64,000 nucleotides of DNA, from positions 1,360,082,393 through 1,360,146,392 of the forward strand of contig OY728130.1 of NCBI GenBank assembly GCA_963277665.1, in the 5' to 3' direction. This DNA comes from Viscum album. Lineage: Eukaryota > Streptophyta > Magnoliopsida > Santalales > Viscaceae. Below are positions 35,041-47,217 of this stretch, piece after piece. A program made the translations under genes and the position numbers. Numbering within the stretch: the first letter of the stretch is position 1; the number at the start of each line of letters is the position of its first letter. The notes under the pieces were generated by a model, which did not search any database, was not told the origin of the DNA, and saw nothing but the letters and a program-made list of their open reading frames with translations.

Positions 35041-35394
35041 CTCTATGTGATAAAAGTTGAGATCCTGGAGTTACAAGATATGAAATATTTAATGTCTTTA
35101 AAGTAGGATCATGGATTTACTACGCAGTTGAACAGTTACACACGATTGAATAAATTGTTATTTAAAAATTCCCATTGGAGAGGGGGACATAACAGCTGTG
35201 AGTTAAATGATTTAATTTAAACATAAGAAAACGGGTAATAGTGACACATAGTTTGGGTCCTATGAGGGTCTCCCCACTCTTAGGGGATTTAAAAAATCGT
35301 TTATGGGGACAAAAATGGATTTAACCACTTTAAAATTTTAATATACTTGAATGTGGTATTATGAGAAAACTGGGGAAAGAAAATCCCGACAACC

Positions 35395-35548
35395 CCTCAT
35401 GGCACCGATCAGGTGTGGCACCGATCGGTGACTCACTGATCGGGGACACACCAAAGGGTGACACATGGATCAGTGAGTCACCGATCAGTGACACACTAAT
35501 TCGTGGCTCACCAATCAGTGTCACTAATGGGTGACACCGTGATGACAT
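35395..35548. repeat. Decayed minisatellite in E
   Basis: Words such as CACCGATCAGTGAC and CACTGATCGGGGACAC recur about seven times with a period near 20 bp. The - strand is open here only because the repeat avoids stops. No protein is claimed. Confidence 0.6.
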
Positions 35549-35652
35549 CCTGCCACCGAAACCACTGCCCTCCAGACATACTGATGGGGTCTAGGGCGCC
35601 CTAAACCCCAGAATTAGAAAAGTAATAGACCAAGAGGGTCCGAGCCATTACA

Positions 35653-35986
35653 AATTATTTATGATAAAAAAACATTATGGGTATAGAAATAAATTCTTAT
35701 AAAAACATCTCTAATACTTAAAAATGATTTTTTTTATTTTTCATTTATAATAAATTGATAACTAATGAATTTATTTTATTCATATGTAAACCATATATTT
35801 TTTATAATTTATTTATTTCTATTTTTACCTACCAATCAATTGGCTAGGCGGTAACTATCACATTAAATAATAATATTTCAATAGTATATCGTATTTTATT
35901 TAAACTTGTTGTTGTGTGTATAAAAATTTATCAATGAAATAAATTTACTTTGAAATCAATATATATTGAAGTATCATGGTGTCACA
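35653..35986 (-). repeat. C 3' LTR, proximal part
   Basis: It aligns with 54420-54732, including the block CATTAAATAATAATAT at about 35852. The + strand ends GGTGTCACA at 35986, next to the polypurine tract. Confidence 0.8.
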
Positions 35987-36000
35987 TTATACCCCTATTA
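35987..36000 (-). other. C polypurine tract
   Basis: On the - strand TAATAGGGGTATAA directly precedes the 3' LTR start TGTGACACC. It is weakened by pyrimidine changes. Confidence 0.55.
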
Positions 36001-36293
36001 AAATAAATTTCACCTTTGAAATTATATTACTTCGATACAAACCAATGATGATATCTCTATTTCATTAAATCCTCGGGTTCCTAGGTAGCTTCCTCAAAAT
36101 TTTTATTTTTGTAGAGAACTTTAACTAGGTGTGTAGTATTTTTCTATAGAACATTATCTCTCTGATCCAATATTTATACTAGTTATTATTTAAAGTAATG
36201 ATCATTCTCCAACAGTACGACATCTGATTTTAGTACATGTGAATGATTAGGGATGAACATTTTCTGTAGAGATACATGGAACACATCATAAAC

Positions 36294-36497
36294 TTAAGAG
36301 AGGTTCGATGGGAGCACCAAGCGATAAGATACCATCCTAACACAATTAGGAATATCGAAAGGTACATCATACTTATGCATAAGATTTACCTTCGTTATGA
36401 ATATCATAACCTTATTCCATGTATAAATTAATATAAATACCTTCTTACTAACTTCATTTTCAGGATCACACTGAATATTTTTAGCATAACTTTTCAA
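36294..36497 (-). pseudogene. C integrase C-terminal fragment
   Basis: Residues include MKSYAKN at the start and SYRLVLPSNLS at the end, which match the linker and the conserved AYRLALPPxLS block of plant gypsy integrases. The middle has diverged. Confidence 0.6.
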
Positions 36498-36881
36498 TTA
36501 ACTCTAAGCTACCTTGATGTGATGCTGAATGCATCTAACATTATCCACCATTTCCTAAGTGGGATCAGGTCCCAATATATTTTTTTCTCAAACTTCATCC
36601 TTTCACATTTGAGTTCTTCACTTATTTCTATAAAGGTATTCATAAGGATCTCTTTTAATTCTTCAGTTGGAGATATTGTTATAAAATCATTCAATAAGGG
36701 GATGGTTTTTGTCCCATCCACTTTGGAAATCCATAGAAAAATACCTCACTAAATCCTCAAGGGTTTTGATAGTTCTCTTAGACTGAATATCTGTCTAAGG
36801 ATGATAAGAAGTTCAAAAAATAAACTCTATATCAGGAGCTTGTTAAAGTATTTTCTAGAACATCAAATAAAACCTCAAATC

Positions 36882-37105
36882 TTAATCAGATACAATAGAA
36901 TGTCGTACTCCGTGTAACTTTTCCACTTTCATAATGTATATTTTGGAATGTTTATCAAGATAGAAATTTTCCTTGATTGTTATGAATTGTGATGACTTCA
37001 TAAGGTAATCAACTATAACCCTAATAACATTATTTAATTTAGATTTTTTGTAGAGTCTGGTGATAAAATACAAGGAGATGTTTTCCCATTTTTATTCTGG
37101 TATAG
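36882..37105 (-). pseudogene. C integrase core fragment
   Basis: The segment contains KWENISLYFITRLYK, then VIVDYLMKSSQFI and KLHGVRHSIVSD, aligning with the known DFI.GLP, VIVDRLTKSAHF and RLHGVPxSIVSDRD blocks around the first two catalytic Asp positions. The first Asp is replaced by Tyr (LYFI for DFI). The enzyme is dead. Confidence 0.75.
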
Positions 37106-37394
37106 TTAATGGTTATAACATCACCTTGTACTTATATCTCATAGCCTTAACCTTGTTGACATACCAATATCTGAGATACATACTCTAAAATATCTCTTTT
37201 TATACTATCCCACCAAAATAATATTTTAGATCTCTATATATCTTCATACTTTAAGGATGAATAGATAATGATGAACTATGAGCCACATCCAGTATAACCT
37301 TTATCAAATATGGCATAAATGAAATACATACATAGTTCATTAACATTATCATTCATTGTAATCAAGGTTTAACTCAGGAACGTTTTTTTACTTT

Positions 37395-38020
37395 CTGATC
37401 CTCTAATGGCCCGAAGGCCTTCATTTTTTATTGATTTTCAAAATCCACCTTTCAAGGGGTGATTTGGAACCCTTACAAGGCTCATAGGGGTAAGTATCAC
37501 ATTTCATATAGGCCTTAGAGGAATTCATTACTCTTAAGATTCAAACATTACAAACAACCCAGACTAAATACTTGGAACTACACCTCCCCAGCATCTTCAT
37601 CACGAAATAAGATCTCCACCTTCACATGGCTATTTGGCTAGGCTTTCTCGTGCATTCATAGGCTTGTCCCGATGGCAGGTTCCATACCCTCTCATTCTTT
37701 CAATTCTTTTAGCTTCCACAATGGTGAATGCCCCTTTCTCTTCCTCCTTCTAGAACTCTTTCCTTGTAGGTCGCTTGGTTTGCATTTTCACTTAAGGTGA
37801 CCTGAAAGCCTTAAAGTGGACTGAAGGCATTGAGGTGGCCTAAAGGCCTTACTGACCTGAAGGCCTAGGTGGCCCAAAGGCTTTAAATTACTTGGGGACC
37901 AAATTAGTGTTCTTAAGTCCCAAATGGGGGAATATTCCCAGCTGCTACAATTTCAAACAGTACCTGCTACAGTTGCCTCTAGATGGTTGTACACTCATTT
38001 GAGATAGATAAGACTTACCC
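37395..38020. repeat. Non-gypsy island with GGCCTGAAGGCC minisatellite
   Basis: Bases 37795-37885 hold about five units of 16-20 bp of the form GGTGGCCTGAAGGCCTTA, and an outlying copy lies at about 37404-37420. The island is more G+C-rich than its surroundings and sits between the RNase H and integrase remnants, where D has ordinary gypsy sequence. It may be a small insertion or a local expansion. I found no clear target duplication. Confidence 0.45.
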
Positions 38021-38464
38021 CCTTCCATTAAGATATCTAGATCCATGATTTGAAAATATATAAATATTAGATATTTTTATCCTCATCATAGATAATCTTT
38101 CATGATCCTTTTTACTCAAATCTTTATCCACCTTGTTTTATTTCCCAGTCTGGTAATGTATTGATAATTAATAATCTTTAATCATCTTTAATAATATTCT
38201 CTAATGCATATTAAATTCTTTATAAGTGAATATAAACTTTAAAATTTTATGATCATTATATATATCAAACCTTTATCCGCAAAGATAATTACTTCATATC
38301 ATTAATGCAAAAATTTATGCAACTAACTCTAAATCATGATTTGGGTAATTTTATTCATTAAACTTCAATTTTCATGAGGCATAAGCTATAACAATATCAT
38401 TATAGTTTAAAACACACCCCATACCCTTATTTGAATCAATATAGATTATAAACTCTTCAATATT

Positions 38465-38545
38465 TTAGGGCAGTTTAGGCATAGGCATACTAATTAACCT
38501 TCTCTTAAGTTCACTGAAATTTTCTTCACATTCATATATCTAATG
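38465..38545 (-). pseudogene. C RNase H N-terminal fragment
   Basis: The translation CEENFSELKRRLISMP aligns with the well-known CExxFQELKxRLTSAPVL start of gypsy RNase H. It is short but distinctive. Confidence 0.65.
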
Positions 38546-38865
38546 TAACTTGACTCCCTTTAGATTTAACTTAGTGATTGGATTGGATATCTAGAATAAA
38601 TTCTCTACAAATAATTAATGATATCCATCAAACCAATAAAACTATGGATCTCATTCAGAATGATTGATATAGGAAAATGTTCAATAACATTATTATTTTA
38701 TGGATCCACTGATATACCCTCTCATGAGATTATATGACCCAAAAATGAAAAAATGTGTAGCCTAAATTAATACTTGGTAAATTTTTTCGACATCATATCC
38801 TACCTTAGAGTCTTCAATACAATCCTAATGTGATCTTAATTCCCTTATTCTCTATTTGATTATAT

Positions 38866-38945
38866 AATAATATCACCTATAAAGACTATGATAAATCAAT
38901 AAAAGTAATCTATAAATACTCTATTCATAAAATAAATGAAGGTAA
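38866..38945 (-). pseudogene. C reverse transcriptase active-site region
   Basis: The translation has FMNRVF, then VFIGDIII, where working gypsy enzymes have LMNRVF and VFIDDILIYS. The first catalytic Asp of the FIDD motif is Gly (bases 38872-38883), and a stop lies just before it. Polymerase activity is lost. Confidence 0.75.
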
Positions 38946-39299
38946 CATGGGAATTAGTAAGACCAAATGGCATCACAATATATTCATAGTTTCCATACCA
39001 TGAACTAAATGTTGTCTTCGATATATCCTCCTTATAGAACCTCAATTTATGATATATATATAATTAATATAAATCTTGGAAAATTATGGATCTCTATGTA
39101 GTTGATCAAAAAATAATTAATACAAGTCATATGATACTTATTATTGATTTTGATCTTGTTAAGTTACCAAAAATCAATACAATTTCACATTGATATATCT
39201 TTATTCTTAATAAAAAATATGTGTACCCAAATATGATGTACTTGGCCGAATAAATCCCTTTTCAAGATTCTCTAATATTTTCTTCTTCAATTATTGAAA

Positions 39300-39506
39300 C
39301 TAAATAAGGGACAATCTATATGGAGTCTTTGAAATTGTTGTAGAAATATGTATGAGATATATTGGGAACTCAACTTCATGATTCGGTGGATGACAAGGAA
39401 ACACTTTTGAAAAGACATTAAAAAACTCCCTCAAAATAGGTCCATCATTGATGTGGTGTTTCTCCCAAAGAATCTGAGAAAGAATCCCCTTTTGAATGGG
39501 AATCAA
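39300..39506 (-). pseudogene. C reverse transcriptase N-terminal fragment
   Basis: A 68-codon frame with EFFNVFSKVFPCHPPNHEVEF aligns with the EFPDVFPEDLPGLPPDREVEF block that opens the plant gypsy reverse transcriptase, followed by SKTPYRLS for ISxPPYRMA. This is the best preserved coding piece of C. Confidence 0.75.
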
Positions 39507-40202
39507 TACTTTTTCATGAATGAAATTACCATTGGAATTTAATATTTATTTTTACCCCAATATATGATCATAGGTTGGCTCATAATGTCTAATGTGACTT
39601 CCCTTCCTCGTAAATTGATGTGTACTTTATGTAAATAAATCCAGTACATGGAAAATATAACATATAATTCAAATATAGGGAGAATAATAATGTTTTTGAG
39701 AAGTATATTCCCACAAACATCAATAAAATAGGAATTATAGAACTATGTTGAGATCATCATACCATTAGGGGTATTCATTGCTAATTCAACATCCAATCAT
39801 TGATGTGGTATTTTTAAACCCTTAAAAATTCTTAAAATATAAAATATTGGGTAGAAACAAAATTGAATAATACATTATCAGTTCTAGATTAGATGGTAGG
39901 TGTACCATTAACTACATCATTATCATGCCCCTCATCAAAAATAGTGATCACATGAGATTTACATTTTTTCTTAGGCTTAAGATATTTTTGATGTTGGTCA
40001 TTATCATTAACCTTAATATTTGATAATTAGTTAGTATAATGTGCATACTACTTGAATTTGAAACATTGGAGAGTGTGTGGTTCATTCTAAGAATATTTCT
40101 CTCAGTTCACCTCATTATCTAACCTATTCCTTTTACATTGATATTTGATTTCCTGATGACCTTCATTTATATAGATAAAAATTTTACCAGTTCCCTTAAG
40201 AC

Positions 40203-40236
40203 AATTTCAACCATGTTTCCTTCCACACTTCAAGCA
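40203..40236 (-). pseudogene. C gag zinc-knuckle relic
   Basis: The translation CLKCGRKHG, a stop, then NC fits a short-form knuckle (CX2CX3H...C) seen in some gypsy gags. The stop codon breaks it. Confidence 0.45.
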
Positions 40237-40659
40237 TAAAGAAAATACCATCTACTTCTCTTCCAAATTTATATATTTTTCTTTTAATTACATATTTATT
40301 TTTTATCAAAACCATGAGATTAATTAGTAACTTCAATATACATTTCATCTTTGATAGCACATAGAAGAATTTCTTTAGAGATTTAAAAGTCCCTTATGTA
40401 TAATTACCTTCATAGACTTGTTTATAATCCACTGAAGAATTGATCAACCTTACATTAATATTGGATGATAATACCATATTTTTTCCTCATAAGTCTTGTA
40501 AATTTTTTCCTATTGTTACTGACAGATTCAACATTCTTATATTTTAGCTCAAGGAATTTCTTCTCCATTTTCATAATAAAAATAAGAGGAAAGCACTTAT
40601 TAAAAAATAAACTCCAAAACATATCCAATCTCATATATTAAATTTCTTCCCACTACCTC

Positions 40660-40745
40660 TTATTATTGATAATATTCCACCATTTATCTACTTCACCTTC
40701 CAAATGATAAACATCCAAAATAAATTTTTCATTTTCCAAGCATTA
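40660..40745 (-). pseudogene. C gag core fragment
   Basis: The translation LDVYHLEGEVDKWWN aligns with the conserved AxxxLxGEAxxWW segment of the Retrotrans_gag domain. Confidence 0.55.
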
Positions 40746-41030
40746 GAGAATGAAAAATATATTTTCAGTGGTATTGATCCTTTTCTCATCAACTAGTGGA
40801 TAAGTAGAACCCCTAAAAGAAGGTGGATGTATTCATATAAAGGATTCAACATAACATTATTCCTTCATTTACTCATTTTTATTCGCAACATGATTTATAG
40901 GTTGGGAAAGTTGTATAAGAATATCAATAACATTTTTCATTACATCCCCCATAACATTAATTTTCTCAAGAAGAAAATCATTAAATCTCCCATCACAATC
41001 ATAATTAACACAATTAATTTGGGTTCCAAT

Positions 41031-41519
41031 AATTAACTAAAACCAAAAATCATATTTTAAGCAACAATAATCATTGTGGGATACCACATAATCATGAAAA
41101 AACCTATATATTATATCTAAATCAAGATACCTACTTTTCAACCTAGTACACCTTTGGTTTAACCTAGGTCATCCACAATCATTATCTATTCAAATCCTAC
41201 ATAATAGTTCATAAATAATATGTAAATTAACTTAAGCATATCCCTTAAAATTGTAAAACTAGTTATGTGGTAAGGGAATACTCACCGTGCAACAGAATGA
41301 TGGATGAGATATTCTCAACCAAATATTTTTGGGAATATTAACAATATATTAATCTATTACAAAACCACATCCACTTATAGTATCAATAAAGATATTATTT
41401 TTAGGAAAACCACACTTTATTATTTACCTTAACTTAATATGTTTTCATGTACATAGTATTATCCAAGGGTTCTCACTAATGTATTCTCATCCCAGTTTCA
41501 AAATGTTCACTAAAACATT
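41031..41519 (-). other. C 5' leader region
   Basis: AT-rich sequence between the primer-site relic and gag. I see no coding frame or repeat. Confidence 0.5.
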
Positions 41520-41530
41520 CAATGATACAA
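41520..41530 (-). other. C primer-binding site, degenerate
   Basis: The + strand CAATGATACAA aligns with CTCTGATACCA, with a two-base spacer before the LTR edge. Confidence 0.5.
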
Positions 41531-41532
41531 AA

Positions 41533-42175
41533 TATAGTGATTCATAATTTTATTATATATATATATTACATCTGATTTTATGAATATTCATTATATATAA
41601 AAATAATCCAAACTATAATCATATAGGTCTAGTGACTTAGAAAACATGGAAAGATAAATAAAATGTTCATATATGATCTACAGTATCTCCAAATTAATTA
41701 TTCAAAAACTTCACCCTTATTATAAATATCATACTTAAAACATTCTTAATATCCTAGAAAATGTTAAATATAAAAAAGGGTGATATCAGATGCTTGTTAA
41801 GGGTAAACAAGGGAGACATCAATTATCAAAAAAGTATAACATGAGTATAAGGGTATGAAAACATAGCCTTAATAGTTTAAAATCATACCTTATATATCAT
41901 AGATCATAATCTTGATTGTTGGTATAATTATTGGAAATTTATAAGACATGAATCATAAAAAAATCAAATAACATGAACCATGGGAGCATAAAATTGGCAT
42001 AATACATTGATTTTTTGTAATAAATAGAAGCAAAGAAAATCATTTTCTTAGTAGTCAGTGATCATTTTGAATATAATAAAAATAGATTGAGTTCACTCCC
42101 CAAAACCATTATATTAGTCATGTTTTACTCCAATGACTATTGTAGTTCATATGGTTCTTTAATTAATTGGTTTTA
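41533..42175 (-). repeat. C 5' LTR, distal part
   Basis: It aligns with 18198-18840 (TATTCATTA, then AATATCATACTTAAAACATTCTTAATAT, and the TTATAAGACATGAATC block). The break at 42175 is the D insertion site. Confidence 0.8.
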
Positions 42176-44548
42176 TATAGAATCTCGCCTTTCAATTGCA
42201 TAAATTTTCATTACATTATACAAACATACAATCTTTTAAAGTTTAGTTTCTTAGAAATAAGGTACATAATACATGAAAAAATAAAACATTATTCTATTAC
42301 ACTTGAAAGGTTTCTTAAAGATTCATCTTATGTAAATTTATTACATCTTATAACCTGGGGAAATAAATCAAATAAAATAGTGATCATAAGGCCTAGTAAG
42401 GGAAAACAAGTGAAATAGTTCACATATGATCTTGAAAAATATTGATAAGAACTTGAGGAATATCATTATGGTATGATAAAAATGAACATGAATAATATAA
42501 TAATTAAGATAACATAAATCATAACTTCCAAATGTGGCTAAAACATTAATTTTATATATTTATAATCATATCACCAAGGTTTTTCCCTATGTTTTCATAA
42601 ACATTATCATGGTTATTCACCAAAGTATCATAAAACATGTTATCTATAGATATTAAGTATATTTACCCAATGAATTAGAGATATATCAAGACAAACCCAT
42701 AATATGTCAAAAATTTCTTGTGTACACATATATCATAATCAAGAGTCTCATAAATAAACCATAGAGAACAAAAGAAATGGGTTTCATATCAAAATAAATG
42801 TGTTTTAAAAAATTGCTTAAAAAATGATCATTATGTCATTTATAAACCATAGAAAGAGAATGAGAGTTTAATACTTGTCAATTATAGAATAAAAACAATT
42901 ATTTTTAAATATTTTTGAATACCCCTTGAAACAAAATAGGTCTGAGTATTCACATAAATAAAATAAAATAATTTCTTGAGAAAAAATGAAAAATTTTGAG
43001 AAGAAAATTCGGCATCATAACAGGCATAAAACTTGGTTTTAGAAAACATTAAAAAGAGAGGAGGAAAGGGTATCACATTCATAAAATAATCTTAATATAG
43101 TAAATTAATATACTAAAATTTACAAAAGAACATGGTATTGAAATTTCAGACATACCACATAAAAGAGAACTTGAAATGAAAATTGAAGTTGAGATTTCCC
43201 TAACATTGAAGGGTATCTCAAAAAACTCAATGATTGGGACATTGAGGGCTTGAGGACACCTTGGGAAGATACCATGGGATTTAAAACCACCATAAAGTAT
43301 TGTAGTATTAATTTCAAATGTATTATATTTGAGAAATGGGTGGGTATTTATAAATAATGTTAGGGATTTTTTTTTATTTTCGTGGACACCTCGATAGTGG
43401 TATTTGAAAAACCATGGGCTTTCTAATGGTATGTTTCCATAGTATTGGCCAATTAGGATGCATAATATGTTATTTTATTAAAAAATAATCTACAATAATT
43501 TTATATTATAATTAAATCATTATGATGTCATTAAACATTCTGAAAACTCAAAAGTATATTTTTACTATTCACTGAAAAAGAAAATATTTTATAAATATAT
43601 CGTAAATCCACCTTAATCTAATTTAGACGTGATTATTTCAAAACATATGTTTATTTTATCATAATAATTATCTAATTACAATAAATTGATCTTTTAAATA
43701 GGAAAAAACCTATTTATAAAAATTAATAGCATATATAAAATGCTTAGTAAAATGCAAAGTAAAATTTCTGACACATGAAAAAAATTAAAATAAACTATAT
43801 CTTATAATTAAAATTTAAATAAGAGTTTATTGATCATATTTTTAATTAAAATAATCATTATTTATAAAAAATTAATTTAATATAATAGTTATATCATTTT
43901 TTAAAAGTACAATTTCTTCCAGAAAAAATCAATTTATCAAATTTGATATATTTTTTAGAAAAACAACTCTCAAAATGGAAATGATATAAAAAAAATTTAT
44001 AAAAAGGGATTTTTCATTAATTAATAGAGTCCTTGATACATAACCCCTTATAAAACATATATACGACCTAAGGGTATGTTGTGTGATGGTAATAGATTCT
44101 TGAGATGACTTAGATAACATCGCTTGAGTTGTAATTTCTACTAACTTGAACTTCTATTGTAGGAAATTTTATTCATGCTTAACATGTTGAAGCTCAGCTT
44201 GGTCTTGGTCAAGAGAAAATCCCAATGATGCAACCTCCTTTCAATTCTCTGACAAATGGGCTTCATACAAAACGACTCTAATGGATGAGTCCCTTTACTC
44301 TTCTTTCTTTATTAATTTTCTTGTGTCATTTATATTTATAAAAAATAATTATAACATTAAAATAATTATTAAGAGTTTAATTTCCAACATTTAAATTGAC
44401 CAATGATCATATAAATGTCAAAACCTGATGGTCACATTTCAAATTATACATAATTCATTATTAATGATATATATTTATATTGAGTACAAAATAACATAAT
44501 ACACATTTTCAGAAAATAAATATTGTTCTTAAAATTCGGGTCGTTACA
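42176..44548 (-). repeat. D 3' LTR
   Basis: It aligns with 49533-51922 (for example TTAGTTTCTTAGAAATA, GGTACATAA at about 42243 and 49602). Its - strand start TGTAACGACCCG at 44548 follows the polypurine tract. Confidence 0.88.
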
Positions 44549-44561
44549 TTCTTCCCCCCTC
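44549..44561 (-). other. D polypurine tract
   Basis: On the - strand GAGGGGGGAAGAA directly precedes TGTAACGACC. It is well preserved. Confidence 0.8.
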
Positions 44562-44574
44562 AGTAAATTTTGTC

Positions 44575-45036
44575 CCCAAAATTTCAACTCTTTCCCTCAG
44601 TTGAGAAATGGTTTGGGTACTTTTGCATCATTTTCTCCTCTAGTTACCACATGGATTCTTTATATTTTTTGTTCCTCCACAATAATTTAACGAGGTGGTT
44701 AGTCTTGATTTATATAACCATGTATCTATGATATAATATCTCCACTAGGTGCTCCTCGTAAGGAGGTTCATGTTCCATTTGTACCAATTCCAGATTCAGT
44801 ATATGTGAACGGTCAGTTATGTACTTCATCAAGATAGATTTGTGGAAAATATCATGAACTTTAGAAATATTTGGTGGAAGTGCTAGTCTATTGGCCACTA
44901 ATACTATAAGATCAAGGATTTTATAAGAGCCCATGTACCTGGGGCTGAGCTTCCTTTTCTTCCCAAACCGTACGACTCTCTTACATAGAGAAATTTGGTA
45001 GAATACATTGTCACCAACATCAAACTTTAATTCCAT
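44575..45036 (-). pseudogene. D integrase C-terminal domain and chromodomain-like tail
   Basis: A 108-codon frame (45036-44710) starts MELKFDVGDNVFYQISLCK and contains VRFGKKRKLSPRYMGSYKIL, then ANRLALPPNISKVHDIFHKS and a YITDRSHIL segment. These match, block by block, the GDxVFLxVSP, RFGKKGKLSPRYIGPFEIL and YRLALPPxLSxVHDVFHVS motifs of plant gypsy integrase. Beyond the stop, in another frame, the translation contains LLWRNKKYKESMW and KYPNHF, like the VKVLWRN..EEATW.EEEMRKKYPHLF tail of Tekay-type chromoviruses. This is the clearest coding remnant in the window. Confidence 0.85.
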
Positions 45037-45599
45037 TCAATGGTTTTCAACATAGCTCTTTTGCCGACTATGAGCATCCTTAATGTGTTGTTAGATGGAA
45101 TGAACCTTTTCTATTATCTCTTATATAATATCATGCCCAAGAATTTTTCTCTCACCAGATTCATCCCAAAAAGTTGGAGTTTTAAATAACTTTCTATATA
45201 GACCTTCATAGGGTGCCATTTGATTACTTGAATGGAAGATGTTATTTCATGAGAACTCAACCAATGGGATATGTTGATCCCATACACCTATAAATTCCAA
45301 TTAGTATGTTTCAGCATGTCTAATAGTGTTTGAATAGTCTTTTTAGACTAGAAATCAGTTTTGGGTGATAGGTTGTATTAAAATTCAATTCGGTACTCAG
45401 ATAATGTTGAATAATTATTTATAATTTTGATGTGAACCTTGGATCATGATCAGATACGGTAAAGAGTGGAACCCCAAGAAGCCTTACTAGTTTCTTTACA
45501 TAAATCGTGGAAAGTTTATTGAGATGTAAATCTTCCAGAATATAGATAAAATGGGATTTCTTGTTGAGATGGCCCATTATAACCCATATTGCATTTTTT

Positions 45600-45665
45600 C
45601 CTTTGGATTTTTTTGGGAGACTAGTGATAAAGTCTATAGTGATGTTGTCCCACTTCCATTCTGCT
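45600..45665 (-). pseudogene. D integrase core fragment
   Basis: The translation AEWKWDNITIDFITSLPKK aligns with PEWKWEHITMDFVxGLPRT. The first catalytic Asp (IDF) is kept here. Surrounding frames are broken. Confidence 0.75.
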
Positions 45666-46409
45666 ATGGGTAGTGGTTATAATACCCCTTTAAGAAGTTG
45701 TCTCTCTACCTACACTTGTTGACACAGTAGGTACCTTTTAGTGTAGTCGGAAATCACTTTTTTCTTGTTATCCCACTAATAATGATCATGAATTTCTCTA
45801 TATATTTTTTTACTTCCAATATTTATAGAAAATATAGAGCTACGAGATTTTTCCATCAGCTCTTTCTTATTTATGGAATAGATAAAACACATAGTATTTT
45901 ATGAAATATCAGTACACCATCTTGATCAATATTGAACTCATGGAACTTTCCATTCTTTATAACCTCTATCTTCTTCTGTAATAATGGATCATATCTTTGA
46001 GATTTCTTGATCTTTTCTAGTGATGATGGTTAAGATCATTTGGAATAGGTTTTATGATTTCCCTTTCCTTACAATTCCCATGTCCAGTTTTACTAGGTCT
46101 TTAATCAAATGATCTCCTTGAATCCTCATCATTGCCAACACAGTAGGGCCTTTCCTTATTAATGCTTCATAAAAAAGTTTTATCTTCTTGGATGATAATG
46201 AATTGAAAAATCACAGTCTTTAAGAAGTTCCAACCATCTCTTATATCTCATGTTCAATTCCTTTTACAAGAAAATATACTTCAAGAATTGATGGTCTGTG
46301 TATATATCATATTTTTCTCATACAGATAGTGCCTCCATATCATCAGAGAAAAAACAATCACATTCAGATCCAGGTGATTCTGTAGGATAATTTTTCTTAT
46401 GAGGATTCA

Positions 46410-46600
46410 ACTATCGAGATTCATAATCTATCACCTTTTCAGGTTTCATGAGTATGCACCCAATCCCTTTCAGATATGCATCACTAAAAATATGGAACCC
46501 TTCTCTAATATAGGGTATATTTAACACGGGTGTAGTAACCAATCTATTCTTCAACTATTTGAAATTTTCTTCACACTCCATTGTCTAGATGAACATGGCC
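46410..46600 (-). pseudogene. D RNase H fragment
   Basis: Two blocks are clear. ECEENFK, a stop, then LKNRLVTTPVLN (about 46595-46520) matches the domain start. SDAYLKGIGCILM, then KVIDYESR (about 46485-46410) matches YSDASxKGLGCVLMQ..KVIAYASR, with the first catalytic Asp kept. Stops interrupt both. Confidence 0.78.
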
Positions 46601-46904
46601 CCTTTTCTAGTTAAATTAGTTTTTGGATTATAATGTCATGAGAAGTTTCTTCACAATCTTTCTATAATATCCCACTAATAAAATGAAACAATTAATCTTT
46701 GTTACTATTGTAGGATAATTCCACTCCTTCACAACCTTTGTGTTTGTAGGGTCAACTGAGATTCCTTCATTGGTTACAATGTTCACCAAAAAAAGATCTT
46801 TTTTTAATAAAAATTATCATTTCCTAAACTTTCCAAATAGGCTATACTTTCTTATAGTTTTCAATATAACCCTTATATGATCCACATTCTCCTCGCAACT
46901 TTTG

Positions 46905-47000
46905 AAATATATCAGAAAATCATCAATAAAATTTACCATAAGTTATCTAGGTAGTACTTCAAGACTCTATTCATCAAATCCCTAAAAATATGTGGTGAAT
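46905..47000 (-). pseudogene. D reverse transcriptase active-site region
   Basis: RDLMNRVLKYYLDN, then a frame change, then VNFIDDFLIYF. The catalytic FIDD motif (about 46930-46917) is intact, unlike in C, but a frameshift and a stop lie just before it. Confidence 0.75.
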
Positions 47001-47217
47001 TAGTCAAGACGAAGGGTATAAAAACTCATAATATACATATCTTGATCGTAAGATTTTTGTTGGAATATCTTATTTATTCACCCTAAATTGATAATTACAT
47101 GGTCGAAGATCATTCTTGGAGAATAATTGAGCCCCATAAAGCTATTAAAATAAATAATAAATTATTGGAAGAGGGTATTTTTTCTTAACTGTGATCCCAT
47201 TAAGTTCTCTTTAATCA

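Larger units (their letters stand above)
21321..35652 (-). mobile_element. E: probable solo LTR (about 2.85 kb) interrupted by B
   Basis: The + strand begins TGTCCCGAATCG at 21321 and ends GAGCCATTACA at 35652. Read on the - strand this is TGTAATGGCTCGGACC...GGGACA, with canonical TG/CA ends. A perfect 5-bp duplication AATTA flanks it (21316-21320 and 35653-35657). The flanks join into one continuous C LTR when compared with C's other LTR at about 54400. Without B, the body is 21321-23566 plus 35046-35652. I see no second LTR, primer site or coding frame, so a solo LTR left by LTR-LTR recombination is the simplest reading. Confidence 0.72.
36001..41030 (-). pseudogene. C degenerate gypsy gag-pol
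   Basis: Read from right to left: gag core (40745-40660), a zinc-knuckle relic (40236-40203), a reverse transcriptase N-terminal segment (39506-39300), the polymerase active-site region (38945-38866), the RNase H start (38545-38465), the integrase core (37105-36882) and the integrase C-terminal domain (36497-36294). This order (integrase after RNase H) is that of Ty3/gypsy. Stops and frameshifts occur every 50-200 bp, so no protein can be made. A stretch at 37395-38020 has no gypsy similarity and may be a further insert. Confidence 0.75.

Noticed and set aside
23561..35044. ACTCT as an exact target duplication of B
   Set aside because: It requires LTR ends G...C, one base inside the T and A that are conserved at internal LTR edges too. 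CTCTG/CTCTA was preferred.
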